Positions 16,010-26,829 are shown, numbered from the stretch's first letter. The stretch is 64,000 bases of DNA from Achromobacter sp. UMC46 (GCF_014170335.1 NZ_LZZS01000023.1:1-64000), one strand, 5' to 3'. The notes: a model not told the origin generated them from the letters alone. Numbers and translations: made by a program.

Positions 16010-17029
16010 ATGCAGGCCTACACCGTCATCAGCGGCAAAGACATCGCATCCCTCACACGCATTACCCGTGAACCCCAGGCGCTGGGGCCGCACGACGTGC
16101 GCGTGCGCATCAATGCGGTGTCGCTGAACTTCCGCGACCTGATGGTGGCGCGCGGGGATTATCTGCAGGGCGCGTCGGACCCCGTCATCCCGGGCTCGGA
16201 CGCCGCGGGCGAAGTGATCGAGGTGGGCAAGGACGTGACGCGCTTCGCCGCGGGCGACCGCGTGATAGGCTCGTTCTTCCCGGATTGGATCGACGGCGAG
16301 GCCACCCCGGCCTCGACCCGCATCGCCCCGGGCGCGGCGACGGATGGCGTGCTGTCCACCGAGCGCGTCTTCGCCGAAGCCGCGTTGGTGGCCACGCCGC
16401 CGTCGTTGAGCGATGAACAGGCCTCGACCCTGCCTTGCGCGGCGGTCACCGCCTGGAACGCGCTGTTCGTGGCGGGCGGCGCCAAAGCGGGGCAGACGGC
16501 ATTGTTCCTGGGCACGGGCGGCGTGTCGGTCTGGGGCCTGCAACTGGCCAAGGCGGCGGGGCTGCGCGCCATCGTCACGTCCTCCGGCGCGGGCAAGTTG
16601 GAGCGCGCGCGGGCCATGGGGGCCGACGGCCTGATCAACTACCGCGATACGCCGGAATGGCAGGACGAAGTCTTGCGCCTGACCGGCGGCGAGGGCGCGC
16701 ATGTGGTGCTGGAAGTGGGCGGTGAAGGCACGCTGGCGCGCTCCGTGACGGCGGCGCGCATGGGCGGGACCGTCGCGGTGATCGGCGGCGTCAGCGGGTT
16801 CGCGGCCGTGCCCGTGGCGCCCTTGGCGCTGATCGCCGGCAGCAAGCGCCTGCAAGGCATTTTCGTGGGCAGCCGCAAAATGCTGGAGGACGTGGCGCGC
16901 TTTGTGGAGGTGGCGGGCATCGTGCCGGTCATCGACCGGGTCTTCGGCTTCGACGAAGCCCCCGCCGCTTTTGAACACCTGGCATCCGGCGGCCATTTCG
17001 GCAAGGTCGTCATCCGGGTCGCCCGGTAG
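16010..17029 (+). CDS. Zinc-type alcohol dehydrogenase / quinone oxidoreductase-like (MDR) protein
   Basis: 339 residues of the medium-chain dehydrogenase/reductase superfamily. The GroES-like domain shows LGPHDVRVRINAVSLNFRDLM and PVIPGSDAAGEVIEVG. The Rossmann domain shows ALFLGTGGVSVWGLQLAKAAG. The cysteines that hold structural zinc in classical ADHs are absent, so an NADPH-dependent zinc-free oxidoreductase acting on enals or quinones is more likely. ACAGGAG before the ATG gives a good start. Divergent from a LysR gene, so probably induced by an electrophile or substrate through that regulator. Confidence 0.88.
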   Translation: MQAYTVISGKDIASLTRITREPQALGPHDVRVRINAVSLNFRDLMVARGDYLQGASDPVIPGSDAAGEVIEVGKDVTRFAAGDRVIGSFFPDWIDGEATPASTRIAPGAATDGVLSTERVFAEAALVATPPSLSDEQASTLPCAAVTAWNALFVAGGAKAGQTALFLGTGGVSVWGLQLAKAAGLRAIVTSSGAGKLERARAMGADGLINYRDTPEWQDEVLRLTGGEGAHVVLEVGGEGTLARSVTAARMGGTVAVIGGVSGFAAVPVAPLALIAGSKRLQGIFVGSRKMLEDVARFVEVAGIVPVIDRVFGFDEAPAAFEHLASGGHFGKVVIRVAR

Positions 17030-17147
17030 GCTGAGGCAAGGCGACGAAGGACGGGGCGCGCGGACGGCGGTGGTAAGCTGCTCTGCTTGCCGAAGGCGCT
17101 CCGGCGCCTGCCTGTCCCAAGAGCCCCAGAGATCCCCACGCGCCCTC

Positions 17148-17735
17148 ATGACCCGTCCGACCGATACCCATCTTGTTGAAACGCTGGTGACCAGCGAAGC
17201 GCCTTATGAAGGCAGTTTCCTGAAGATTCGCCGCGACACCGTCAGCCTGCCCAACGGCAATACGGCCACGCGCGAATACGTCGTGCATCCTGGCGCGGTG
17301 GTGGTGATCCCCTTGCTGGATGACGGGCGCGTCTTGCTGGAACGCCAGTTCCGCTACCCGATCGGGCGCGTCATGACCGAGTTTCCCGCCGGCAAGCTGG
17401 ACCCGGGCGAAGACCCGCTGGTCTGCGGCAAGCGCGAATTGCTGGAAGAAACCGGCTATACGGCCGACCAATGGGCGCACGCGGGCGCCTTGCATCTGGC
17501 CATCGCCTATTCCACCGAGATCATCCACATTTTCTTCGCCCGCGGCTTGCGCGCCGGCCCGCGCCAGCTGGACCAGGACGAGTTCCTGGACGTGATCAGC
17601 GCCGACCCCGCCGAATTGCTGGCGGCGTGCAGCAAAGGCGAAGTCACCGACGCCAAGACGCTGACCTGCGTGCTGTGGATGCAGAACGTGCTGTCCGGCG
17701 CCTGGCAGCTGGACTGGCAGGACAACGCCGGCTGA
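17148..17735 (+). CDS. nudF: Nudix hydrolase, ADP-ribose pyrophosphatase type
   Basis: 195 residues. The complete Nudix box GX5EX7REUXEEXGU is present: G82, E88, R96-E97, E100-E101 and G103. The upstream pattern EYVVHPGAVVVIPLLDDGRVLLERQFRYP and the downstream helix are those of NudF-type ADP-ribose pyrophosphatases (ADP-ribose to AMP and ribose-5-phosphate), rather than MutT. Cytosolic housekeeping. The ferredoxin gene follows one base after its stop, indicating co-transcription. Confidence 0.9.
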   Translation: MTRPTDTHLVETLVTSEAPYEGSFLKIRRDTVSLPNGNTATREYVVHPGAVVVIPLLDDGRVLLERQFRYPIGRVMTEFPAGKLDPGEDPLVCGKRELLEETGYTADQWAHAGALHLAIAYSTEIIHIFFARGLRAGPRQLDQDEFLDVISADPAELLAACSKGEVTDAKTLTCVLWMQNVLSGAWQLDWQDNAG

Positions 17736-17736
17736 C

Positions 17737-18069
17737 ATGCCCGCGTTTCCGGTCCTGGTCCAACCCGCCGGCCTGCGTTTCGACGCCGACGCGGGCACTC
17801 CCGTTTTGCTTGCGGCGCAGGCCGCAGGCCTCAAGCTGCCCAGTTCTTGCCGCAACGGCACGTGCCGCGCCTGCATGTGCCTGATGCTTGAGGGCTCGGT
17901 GGCCTACGGCATTGAATGGCCTGGCTTGTCGCGCGACGAGAAAGAAGAGGGCTGGATCCTGCCTTGCGTGGCGCACGCCACGTCGGCGCTGGAGATCCAG
18001 GCGCCGCTGGCGGCGCCGATTGAAACCGCGCCTGTCGTGGCCCGGCCGCTTACCGGCGCCCGGCGCTGA
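17737..18069 (+). CDS. [2Fe-2S] plant-type ferredoxin domain protein
   Basis: 110 residues. The cluster motif CX4CX2C is clear in SSCRNGTCRACMC, with the fourth cysteine in ILPCVAHA about 40 residues on. The fold starts FPVLVQPAGLRFDADAGTPVLLAAQAAG, as in 2Fe-2S domains of oxygenase reductases, but no flavin or NAD domain is attached. It is a free electron carrier or a partner of an oxygenase elsewhere. The ATG follows the Nudix stop with one base between. The 3' end overlaps the convergent membrane-protein gene by 20 bases. Confidence 0.88.
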   Translation: MPAFPVLVQPAGLRFDADAGTPVLLAAQAAGLKLPSSCRNGTCRACMCLMLEGSVAYGIEWPGLSRDEKEEGWILPCVAHATSALEIQAPLAAPIETAPVVARPLTGARR

Positions 18070-18511
18070 CGGCGAAGACTGGCAGCAGCCCCACGGCCAT
18101 GCCGGCCGCCATGCCCAGCGCCATGCCGCCAAAGGGCGCCGCGCTGAGAGAAAGCGCCGCCATCACGCCCAGCCGCGCGCCCACCACCATCCCGGCCGTC
18201 ATCGCAAGCGCGCAGAGCAGGCGTTCTGCAAACGGCGGCGCGGGCGTGCGCTCCGCCGGCCAAGGCGCCAGCGCGGCCACCGCCATCGCGGCGCTGCTGG
18301 CCGGCATCAGCGTGGCGTGCCGCCATGCCATGTCCAACAGCCCGCCCGGCGCGCCGCATTCGCTGGCCAGCAACGCCGCGGGCGTGATGCGCGTGTCGAT
18401 CCACAGCCCTAGCGCCATGGCCGCCAGGCAGGTCAGCCACAGCGCCGCCATGGCGCGCGGGCGGCTAGGCGCAAGCGTGGCACGCCTTGGGGGCGTCGTC
18501 GTACCGGTCAT
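18050..18511 (-). CDS. Small hydrophobic membrane protein, unknown
   Basis: 153 residues from MTGTTTPPRR (or 133 from MAALWLTCLAAM at 18451). Four alanine/methionine-rich hydrophobic segments are visible (ALWLTCLAAMALGLWI, SSAAMAVAALAPW, CALAMTAGMVVGARLGVMAAL, GMALGMAAGMAVGLLPVFAV), so it is an inner-membrane protein. The 18511 start overlaps the end of the upstream DUF899 gene by 47 bases, which suggests translational coupling; the 18451 start would avoid it. No family is recognised with certainty. The C-terminus overlaps the convergent ferredoxin gene. Confidence 0.6.
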   Translation of the reverse strand: MTGTTTPPRRATLAPSRPRAMAALWLTCLAAMALGLWIDTRITPAALLASECGAPGGLLDMAWRHATLMPASSAAMAVAALAPWPAERTPAPPFAERLLCALAMTAGMVVGARLGVMAALSLSAAPFGGMALGMAAGMAVGLLPVFAVSAGRR

Positions 18512-19163
18512 GGTGGCGGACCCAGTCGCCCAGATTGAAGTGCGGACCCGTTTCGTTACGTCCGAAGGGCGCGAAATCCAGATAGTTGTACGCGCCGACC
18601 AGGCGCTCCACGCCGCGTTCGAAGGCGGAATAGGTATGGAAGACCTCGCCGTCGGGATCGTGGAAGAAGGCGCTGGCGCCCGAGCGCTCTTCGACGCTGC
18701 CATCGGCCTGCGGCACCGAGGCGTGGAAGTCGAAGTTGAAGTCGCAGCCCTCGGACGAGAACCAATCGAAACGCCAGCCCATGCGCCGCCTGAAGGCGTC
18801 CAGCTTGGCCAGCGGCGCGCGCGACACCGCCACCACCGACACGTCGTGATGACGCAAGTGCGTCAGGGCGCTGTCCAGGTGGTCGGCCAGGAACGAACAG
18901 CCCACGCAGCCTTCGTCCCAGTCCGGGCCGTACATGAAGTGGTAGAGAATCAGTTGGCGCTTTCCGCCGAACAGGTCGGCCAGCCGCAGCGGACCGCTTG
19001 CGCCTTGGAATTGATAGGGTTTGTCCACCGGTACCCAAGGCAGGTCGAGCCGGTCGCGGGCGAGGGCGTCCTGGGCGCGGGTCATGGCCTTTTCCCGGTC
19101 AAGCAGGGCCTGGCGGGCAGCGTCCCATTGCGGGCGAGATACGACAGGATGTCGGGTTTGCAT
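18465..19163 (-). CDS. DUF899 thioredoxin-like family protein
   Basis: 232 residues from MQTRHPVVSRPQWDAAR, with AAAGGAGTA in front of the ATG. DUF899 hallmarks are LDLPWVPVDKPYQFQG, LILYHFMYGPDWDEGCVGCSFLADH (a CxxC-like pair in a thioredoxin fold) and FFHDPDGEVFHTYSAFERG. The family is predicted to be thioredoxin-like and soluble; the substrate is unknown. Probably co-transcribed with the membrane protein that overlaps its end. The longer frame to 19361 is rejected, as the family starts at this ATG. Confidence 0.87.
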   Translation of the reverse strand: MQTRHPVVSRPQWDAARQALLDREKAMTRAQDALARDRLDLPWVPVDKPYQFQGASGPLRLADLFGGKRQLILYHFMYGPDWDEGCVGCSFLADHLDSALTHLRHHDVSVVAVSRAPLAKLDAFRRRMGWRFDWFSSEGCDFNFDFHASVPQADGSVEERSGASAFFHDPDGEVFHTYSAFERGVERLVGAYNYLDFAPFGRNETGPHFNLGDWVRHHDRYDDAPKACHACA

Positions 19164-19218
19164 CGTGCTACTCCTTTGCTTGGCGGGCCCGCGGGGCCCG
19201 GGCAGGGCAAGCGGCCGG

Positions 19219-19680
19219 TCAGGCCCCGCTTGCCAGATGGTCCGCCAGCCGGTCCATCGCGCCTGCCCAGCCGTTTTCATGGCTGTCGCGGGTTGCCTGG
19301 TCGACAAACGGGGTTTGCAGGAAGGCCAGTTCGGTGCCGCCCTGCGCGGGAGCGAATTCAAGGGTGATCAGCGACCCTTCTTCTGGGGTGTCGCGCCAGG
19401 CCCAGGTGAAGACCAGGCGGCGGTGGGGCTGCACCTCGTGGTACTCGCCGCTGGCGTAGTGCGACTGCCCGTCTTCCGTGACGAAGCCCACCAGGTAGGC
19501 GCCGCCCACGCGCACGTCGGTGTCGGCCACCAGCACTTGCCGCGTGCCGGCGGGACCGAACCAGCGCATCAGCGCTTGCGGGTCCGTCCAGGCGCGCCAG
19601 ACGCGGTCGACGGGGGCGGCGAAACGCCGGGTGAGGCGGAGTTCAATGGGGGTGTCGCCAGAGGCGGTTCGGGTGGGCAT
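19219..19680 (-). CDS. SRPBCC/AHSA1-family protein
   Basis: 153 residues of the START-like fold (activator of Hsp90 ATPase homologue 1 group): IELRLTRRFAAPVDRVWRAWTDPQALMRWFGP, YLVGFVTEDGQSHYASGEYHEV, RRLVFTWAW, and the C-terminal helix DSHENGWAGAMDRLADHL. A ligand-binding cavity protein of unknown substrate. It is paired with an ArsR-type regulator immediately upstream, a very common bicistronic unit in proteobacteria. Here the coding regions overlap by 112 bases instead of the usual few. Confidence 0.87.
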   Translation of the reverse strand: MPTRTASGDTPIELRLTRRFAAPVDRVWRAWTDPQALMRWFGPAGTRQVLVADTDVRVGGAYLVGFVTEDGQSHYASGEYHEVQPHRRLVFTWAWRDTPEEGSLITLEFAPAQGGTELAFLQTPFVDQATRDSHENGWAGAMDRLADHLASGA

Positions 19681-20018
19681 GGGTGGATCTCCTCGTCGTG
19701 GTACAGGTACCGGGCCAGCGAATCCAGTTGGCCGTTCCAGAATTTCTCGTAGCGCGCCAGCCAGTCGGACGCGGCCCGCATCGGTTCGGGCGACAGCGTG
19801 CAGCTGACCACGCGGCCGTCTTTCGCGCGGGCGATCAGCCCGGCGTCTTCCAGCACCCGCAGATGCTTCATGAAGGCAGGAAGGGACATCGCGTGGGGGC
19901 GTGCCAGTTCGCTGACCGACGCCGTGCCCCGCTCCAGGTCCGCCAGCACCCGGCGCCGGGTGCCGTCAGCCAGGGCGGAAAAGAGGGTGTCCAGCGCGTT
20001 GTCGTTTAAGTTAACCAT
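19569..20018 (-). CDS. ArsR-family regulator
   Basis: 149 residues. Winged HTH of the ArsR/SmtB group (LFSALADGTRRRVLADLERGTASVSELARPHAMSLPAFMKHLRVLEDAGLIARAKDGR). The conserved part ends near LARYLYHDEEIHP. After that the frame runs on for about 36 residues, proline/serine-rich, through the start of the SRPBCC gene in another frame, which looks like a lost or shifted stop. No metal-binding cysteine box is present, so it belongs to the non-metal ArsR group. A TTAACC-N4-GGTTAA dyad covers its start codon and suggests autorepression. Confidence 0.88.
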   Translation of the reverse strand: MVNLNDNALDTLFSALADGTRRRVLADLERGTASVSELARPHAMSLPAFMKHLRVLEDAGLIARAKDGRVVSCTLSPEPMRAASDWLARYEKFWNGQLDSLARYLYHDEEIHPCPPEPPLATPPLNSASPGVSPPPSTASGAPGRTRKR

Positions 20019-20026
20019 AAGGTTAA
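20011..20026 (-). promoter_or_regulatory. Probable ArsR operator over the arsR-type start codon
   Basis: Perfect inverted repeat TTAACC-ATAA-GGTTAA. The ATG (complement 20018-20016) of the ArsR-type gene lies inside it, and extended half-sites continue into TTAAGT. The position is ideal for autoregulation of the regulator-SRPBCC pair. Palindrome seen; binding inferred. Confidence 0.65.
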
Positions 20027-20036
20027 GTATCTGCCC

Positions 20037-20063
20037 GAAAAACTGCCGGCGTCAAGCCGGCAG
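20037..20063 (-). terminator. Rho-independent terminator of the MFS gene
   Basis: On the minus strand an 8-bp stem CTGCCGGC / GCCGGCAG with loop TTGAC is followed by TTTTTC, about 20 bases past the stop of the MFS transporter gene. It separates that gene from the ArsR-type unit downstream. Confidence 0.85.
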
Positions 20064-20082
20064 CGTCAGGAATTTCCCTAGG

Positions 20083-21384
20083 TCAGTCGTGCCGGTGCAT
20101 GGCCGACTGGTGCTTGGTGTCGCGCATCGTGGCGTACACCAGCAGGGACAGGAAGATCACGCCCGCCAGGTAGTAGTAGAACCATTCTTCGTGCCCTTGC
20201 TGCTTGAAGAACAGGGCGATGGCCGGCGCCGTGCCCCCGAAGATCGATACGGTGACCGCATACGGCACGGCCACGCCGGTCGCGCGGATGTTGGTGGGGA
20301 ACAGTTCGGCCTTCACCACGGCATTGATCGACGTGTAGCCGGCCGTGAACACCCACGCGCCGCAGATCAGCAGGAACGCGATGAAGGGCGAGCGCGTGTG
20401 CGACAGGGTCATCAGGATCGGTACCGTCAACGCCGCGCCCGCCACGCCAAAGAAGATCAGCAGCGGCTTGCGCCCGATCTTGTCCGACAGCGCGCCGTAC
20501 AGCGGCTGCAGGATCAGCGCGAAGATCAGCGAGGCCGCGATGATGTAGGTGGTGGTGATGTCCGAGAAGCCTGACGTCTGCCGCACGAACGTCTGCATGT
20601 AGGTCGTGAAGGTGTAGAAGGCCGCGGTGCCGCCGGCGGTCAGCCCGACCACGATGGCCACTTCGCGCGGATACTTCATCAAGCCCCGTAGCGAACTGGT
20701 CTTCGGCTTCGTTTTCTGGGCTTCTTTGTACGAATCCGTCTCGGGCATGTCGCGCCGCATCAGCGCGGTCACGATGGCCAGCATGGCGCCGATCACGAAG
20801 GGGATGCGCCAGCCCCATTCCACCAGTTGCTCGTGCGTCAGGAACACGTTCTGCAACAGCAGCAGGACAAGGATGGCGCAAAGCTGGCCGCCGATCAGGG
20901 TGACGTACTGGAAGCTGGAATAGAAACCGCGGTGTTCGGGGTCCGAGATCTCGGTCAGGTAGGTGGCGCTGGCGCCGTACTCGCCGCCCAGGCTCAGGCC
21001 TTCGATCACGCGGGCCAGCGCCAGCAGTGCGGGCGCGGCGAAGCCGATGGTCGCGTAGGTGGGCGTCACGGCGATGATCAGCGACCCCACGCACATCATC
21101 ACCACCGACACCATCAGCGATATCCGCCGCCCGTGCCGGTCGGCGATATGGCCGAACAGCCAACCGCCCAGCGGGCGCACGATGAAGCCGGCCGCAAACA
21201 GGGTGGCGGCATTCAATTGCTGGACGACGGGGTCATGCGAGGGAAAGAAGGCGGGGGCGAAGTACAGGGCGAAGGCGGTATAGGCGTAGAAGTCGTACCA
21301 CTCGACCAGGTTGCCCATGGAGCCGACGAAGATGGCCTTGATGCGGCGCTTGGCGTCAGGCAGGGCAAGATACGGTTGCGTCAT
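20083..21384 (-). CDS. MFS transporter, metabolite:H+ symporter (KgtP/ShiA-like)
   Basis: 433 residues, 12 hydrophobic segments, metabolite:H+ symporter subfamily of the major facilitator superfamily. Family marks: VGSMGNLVEWYDFYAYTAFALYFAPAFFP in TM1, FIVRPLGGWLFGHIADRHGRR in loop 2-3, GLSLGGEYGASATYL in TM4-5, and the repeat QPLYGALSDKIGRKPLL in loop 8-9. E. coli KgtP (alpha-ketoglutarate) is the closest well-known type; the substrate is probably a dicarboxylate or oxo acid. Inner membrane. Starts at MTQPYLALPDAKRR. The extra upstream frame to 21531 has no domain content. Confidence 0.9.
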   Translation of the reverse strand: MTQPYLALPDAKRRIKAIFVGSMGNLVEWYDFYAYTAFALYFAPAFFPSHDPVVQQLNAATLFAAGFIVRPLGGWLFGHIADRHGRRISLMVSVVMMCVGSLIIAVTPTYATIGFAAPALLALARVIEGLSLGGEYGASATYLTEISDPEHRGFYSSFQYVTLIGGQLCAILVLLLLQNVFLTHEQLVEWGWRIPFVIGAMLAIVTALMRRDMPETDSYKEAQKTKPKTSSLRGLMKYPREVAIVVGLTAGGTAAFYTFTTYMQTFVRQTSGFSDITTTYIIAASLIFALILQPLYGALSDKIGRKPLLIFFGVAGAALTVPILMTLSHTRSPFIAFLLICGAWVFTAGYTSINAVVKAELFPTNIRATGVAVPYAVTVSIFGGTAPAIALFFKQQGHEEWFYYYLAGVIFLSLLVYATMRDTKHQSAMHRHD

Positions 21385-21600
21385 GACTGTTCTCAGGGTG
21401 AGCTTGTCGGGAGTCGCCGGACACGCGACCGCGCCTTGTCCTCGCCCGTCAAGATCGCAAGGCCAGCCGCGAAATGGAACACGCATCGCGGTATCTTGCG
21501 CCTGCCCACGCGGAAATGCACGCACTTGCAAACAGTTTTTATTCAGGAATTTGTCAGGATGGGCGGCACGCCGGCGTGCCGCCTGGACGCGACGGCGGCG

Positions 21601-22806
21601 CTACTTCGCGCGCGGCTTGATGATGTCGCAAGCGGCGGCCCGGTCGCCCGCCTGGGCATCGTTGCCCAACAAGGCCTGGGCGCCGCACACGGAGCCGAAC
21701 ATGCCCTTGTTGTCGTGCCCGACGCCACCGACCTCGAAGCTGTTGCGGTGCAGCGGCACGGGCTTGGGGCCGCGGGCCGCCAGTTCGTACTCGTACTGCA
21801 CGTAGGCGGTGCCGCGGGCCAGGCGCGTGGCGCCCTGCGCCTCGGCGCCGCAGGTCTTGTCCAGCAGGCGGTGTTCGGGGTTGTTGTCCGCCCCGCCCAG
21901 CAGGTAGGTCACGTCGCGGGCGGCATAGCGGACGAACAGCCGCGTATCGTCGGTTTCCCGCGCATAGGGCGGCAGCTTGTCCGTGCCGTACTTGTACTGG
22001 TTGTAGGTGGGGCAGATGCCGCGCTCGTAAGGCGCGTAACCCTTGCCGTCGGCGCGAGGCCGCTCGTTCGTCAGGTACAGGTAGGACGAGGGGTTCGCCA
22101 CTACGTAGCGCAACGCCAGCCCGTCGCGGCGCAGCGGGCCGTCGACGTTGTTCAGCACGGCATAGCGCTGCACCAGTTGCCCGCCGGCGGAGTGGCCGGC
22201 CAGCACGATGCTGGCCAGGGCTGGCAGGCGCTTGCGGTCGTCCAGGCTGCGCAACAGGTCGTCCAGCACCTGGAACGAGGTGACCGGGACCGGCCGTCCC
22301 GCAGCCTGGATGCTCTCTTCGCCTTCTTCCCAGCTGGCTTTGCGCCATGCGGCCATGCCGCTGAAACCGGAATCGATGGACCCGGGATAGCGGGGCGCCA
22401 GGATCAGCGTGTCGCGTGCCCGGTCCGGGTTGTGTGCCAGCAAGCCGGCGGCCGTGTCGTAGTAGCGGTCGGCGTCGCGCTTCACGCCATGGATGACGAT
22501 CAGCACCTGCTTGATATCGCGCAGGTCGTCCCGGGCCAGGTCGCGGTTAGCATAGACCGGCATTTTGTACCGATGGCCGGGCTTGCCCAGTTCCACGGTC
22601 TGCCAGCGTAGCGGCGTCGCGCGCTTTGGCGCGGGCACGGTCTCGTCGTAGTCGTAGGGGTCGGGCAGTGGCGTTTGGGCGTGCAGGACCCAAGGGACAA
22701 GCGTGCCGGCCAGGGCCAGCGCGGCGCCCAGACGACGCCCGGAAAACCGGCGTGCGCGGACGGGCGGCGGTTGATCGGGCACGCAAGGGGCGGGGGCGCG
22801 GCGCAT
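21601..22806 (-). CDS. Exported alpha/beta-hydrolase-fold protein
   Basis: 401 residues with an N-terminal hydrophobic segment (LGAALALAGTLVPWVLHAQT) consistent with export. The nucleophile elbow GHSAGGQ is near residue 205, preceded by the strand QVLIVIHGVKRDADRYYDTAAG, where the HG dipeptide builds the oxyanion hole. LILAPRYPGS and several cysteines in the C-terminal half suggest a disulfide-stabilised periplasmic enzyme. The His of the triad is probably in VGGVGHDNKG. Esterase-like, substrate unknown. A GTG at residue 16 (VRARRFSG) is a possible shorter start. Confidence 0.75.
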   Translation of the reverse strand: MRRAPAPCVPDQPPPVRARRFSGRRLGAALALAGTLVPWVLHAQTPLPDPYDYDETVPAPKRATPLRWQTVELGKPGHRYKMPVYANRDLARDDLRDIKQVLIVIHGVKRDADRYYDTAAGLLAHNPDRARDTLILAPRYPGSIDSGFSGMAAWRKASWEEGEESIQAAGRPVPVTSFQVLDDLLRSLDDRKRLPALASIVLAGHSAGGQLVQRYAVLNNVDGPLRRDGLALRYVVANPSSYLYLTNERPRADGKGYAPYERGICPTYNQYKYGTDKLPPYARETDDTRLFVRYAARDVTYLLGGADNNPEHRLLDKTCGAEAQGATRLARGTAYVQYEYELAARGPKPVPLHRNSFEVGGVGHDNKGMFGSVCGAQALLGNDAQAGDRAAACDIIKPRAK

Positions 22807-22820
22807 GGCGCGGCGAGGCG

Positions 22821-23549
22821 TCAGCAGGTTTCCAGGCCCAGCAGCTGCTTGAGCGCGGGCAGGTCCAGGATGCGGACTTCGCGCTGGTTGATCTTGATCA
22901 GGCCTTCGCGCGCGAAACGCGAGAACAGCCGGCTGACTGTTTCCAGCGTCAGCCCCAGGTAGTTGCCGATTTCCTCGCGGCTCATGCGCAGCACGAACTC
23001 GGTCGACGAATACCCCAGCGAGGCATAACGCTGCGACAGGTTCAGCAGGAAGGCTGCCAGGCGCTGTTCGGAGCGCATGGAACCCAGCGACGCCAGCATC
23101 TGGTGCGAACGCGTGATTTCGCGGCTCATCAGGCGCCGGAACTGCTGCTGCAGCGACGGCAGGTGAGTGGCCACGCGGTCGACGTCGGCCAAGCGGATGA
23201 CACAGACTTCCGAGTCTTCCAGCGCGACGGCGGCCGACACGTGCTTGCCGTCCAGCATGCCGTCCATACCGACGATTTCGCCGGGCAGGTGAAAGCCCGT
23301 GACCTGGATCTGGCCGGTCGCGTCTTCCAACTGGGTCTTGATGCTGCCGAAACGCACGCTGTACACGGCGTCAAGCGGGTGATCGAGCGAATACAGCGTC
23401 TTGCCCTTTTCCAGGCGGACGCGTTCTTTCACCAGCTCGTCCAGTTTTTCCACTTCGGCGGCGGCCATTCCAACGGGCACGCACACGTGTCCCAACATGC
23501 ATGTGGAACAGTGGGCGCCATCAGGGGCAACGGGAACCCGTTTTTGCAT
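22821..23549 (-). CDS. FNR/CRP-family oxygen-responsive regulator (Btr/Anr-like)
   Basis: 242 residues from MQKRVPVAPDG. Four cysteines for an oxygen-labile [4Fe-4S] cluster are in place: C14, C17 and C23 (CSTCMLGHVC) and C116 (SEVCVIRL), as in FNR. The cNMP-like beta-roll lies in the middle (GEIVGMDGMLDGKHVSAAVALEDSE). The C-terminal HTH has the FNR recognition helix MSREEIGNYLGLTLETVSRLFSRF. It should activate anaerobic or microaerobic genes in the absence of oxygen; Bordetella Btr is the probable orthologue. Monocistronic as far as visible. Confidence 0.92.
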   Translation of the reverse strand: MQKRVPVAPDGAHCSTCMLGHVCVPVGMAAAEVEKLDELVKERVRLEKGKTLYSLDHPLDAVYSVRFGSIKTQLEDATGQIQVTGFHLPGEIVGMDGMLDGKHVSAAVALEDSEVCVIRLADVDRVATHLPSLQQQFRRLMSREITRSHQMLASLGSMRSEQRLAAFLLNLSQRYASLGYSSTEFVLRMSREEIGNYLGLTLETVSRLFSRFAREGLIKINQREVRILDLPALKQLLGLETC

Positions 23550-23647
23550 ACGATGACCTCTATAGTGCCCGCTGCGCGCCAAGAGCGCGAAACGGGGGTA
23601 AAGCGTGAAAACAGTGCCTATTGTAGTCCGTTGTTACTACGGGCGTC

Positions 23648-24085
23648 TTACGGGGCGCCGCGCCTTGTCCGGCCGTGCCGGTGGGCGATCCAGTCCTCGC
23701 CGGCGATGTCGATGGCGGCGCCCCGCAACGCCGGGTCGATCGGGTAGTACTGGCAGGGGATGTCCGGGCTGCTTTTCGGCGCCACATCCAGGCGTGCGGC
23801 GACTTCGCGGCGCACGAAGCAGCAGGGCTGGCCGGGCACGTATTCCTCGATCTCGTCCATCAGCGCGATGAGCGCCGGCTGCACCTTGTAGACCTCGCCG
23901 CGCACGCGGCGGCCGTCCGCCACGGGGATCAGCCCCGGCCAGTCGCCGAAGTCCACCAGCATGCCGGGCACGGACGCCGCGCCCACCCACCGTGCCGCAG
24001 GCAGGCCCCGCTTGGCGGCGGCTTGCGCCAGGTCATTGATTTCGCCGGCGCGTAGGGTGCCGTAGACAAAAACGTATATGCTCAT
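23648..24085 (-). CDS. Gamma-glutamylcyclotransferase-like (AIG2/GGACT) protein
   Basis: 145 residues from MSIYVFVYGTLRAGE. The YGTLR motif at the N-terminus is the phosphate/gamma-glutamyl binding loop of the GGCT fold. EIEEYVP contains the conserved acidic catalytic position, followed by the CCFVRREV strand and the C-terminal IAGEDWIAHR. Such proteins cleave gamma-glutamyl amines or small dipeptides, giving 5-oxoproline. Substrate not determined. Divergent from clpB. Confidence 0.85.
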   Translation of the reverse strand: MSIYVFVYGTLRAGEINDLAQAAAKRGLPAARWVGAASVPGMLVDFGDWPGLIPVADGRRVRGEVYKVQPALIALMDEIEEYVPGQPCCFVRREVAARLDVAPKSSPDIPCQYYPIDPALRGAAIDIAGEDWIAHRHGRTRRGAP

Positions 24086-24133
24086 AGGTCGGATTGTTGC
24101 TGCGCGTCGTAGCAAAACAAGTGGCCGGACGGT

Positions 24134-24161
24134 GTTGAAATTTTCTCATCCGGCCGCATAT
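24134..24161 (+). promoter_or_regulatory. Sigma-32 heat-shock promoter of clpB
   Basis: GTTGAAA (24134-24140) matches the sigma-32 -35 consensus CTTGAAA at six of seven bases. CCGCATAT (24154-24161) matches the -10 CCCCATNT at all but one defined base, with a 13-base spacer. The predicted transcript starts near 24168, leaving a leader of about 55 bases before the clpB ATG. Confidence 0.8.
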
Positions 24162-24222
24162 TCAGGATATCGAGCCAGCCGGCACGTATCGGTCAGGCTC
24201 CCCAACCAGCCAAACGACCATT

Positions 24223-26829
<2,607 letters not shown>

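Noticed and set aside
15854..17149. Extension of the LysR frame to 738 codons
   Set aside because: It is antisense to the alcohol-dehydrogenase-like gene. The LysR HTH starts normally at 15853.
20827..22611. 594-codon plus-strand frame across the MFS and hydrolase genes
   Set aside because: It spans two real minus-strand genes and their gap, with biased composition and no domain.
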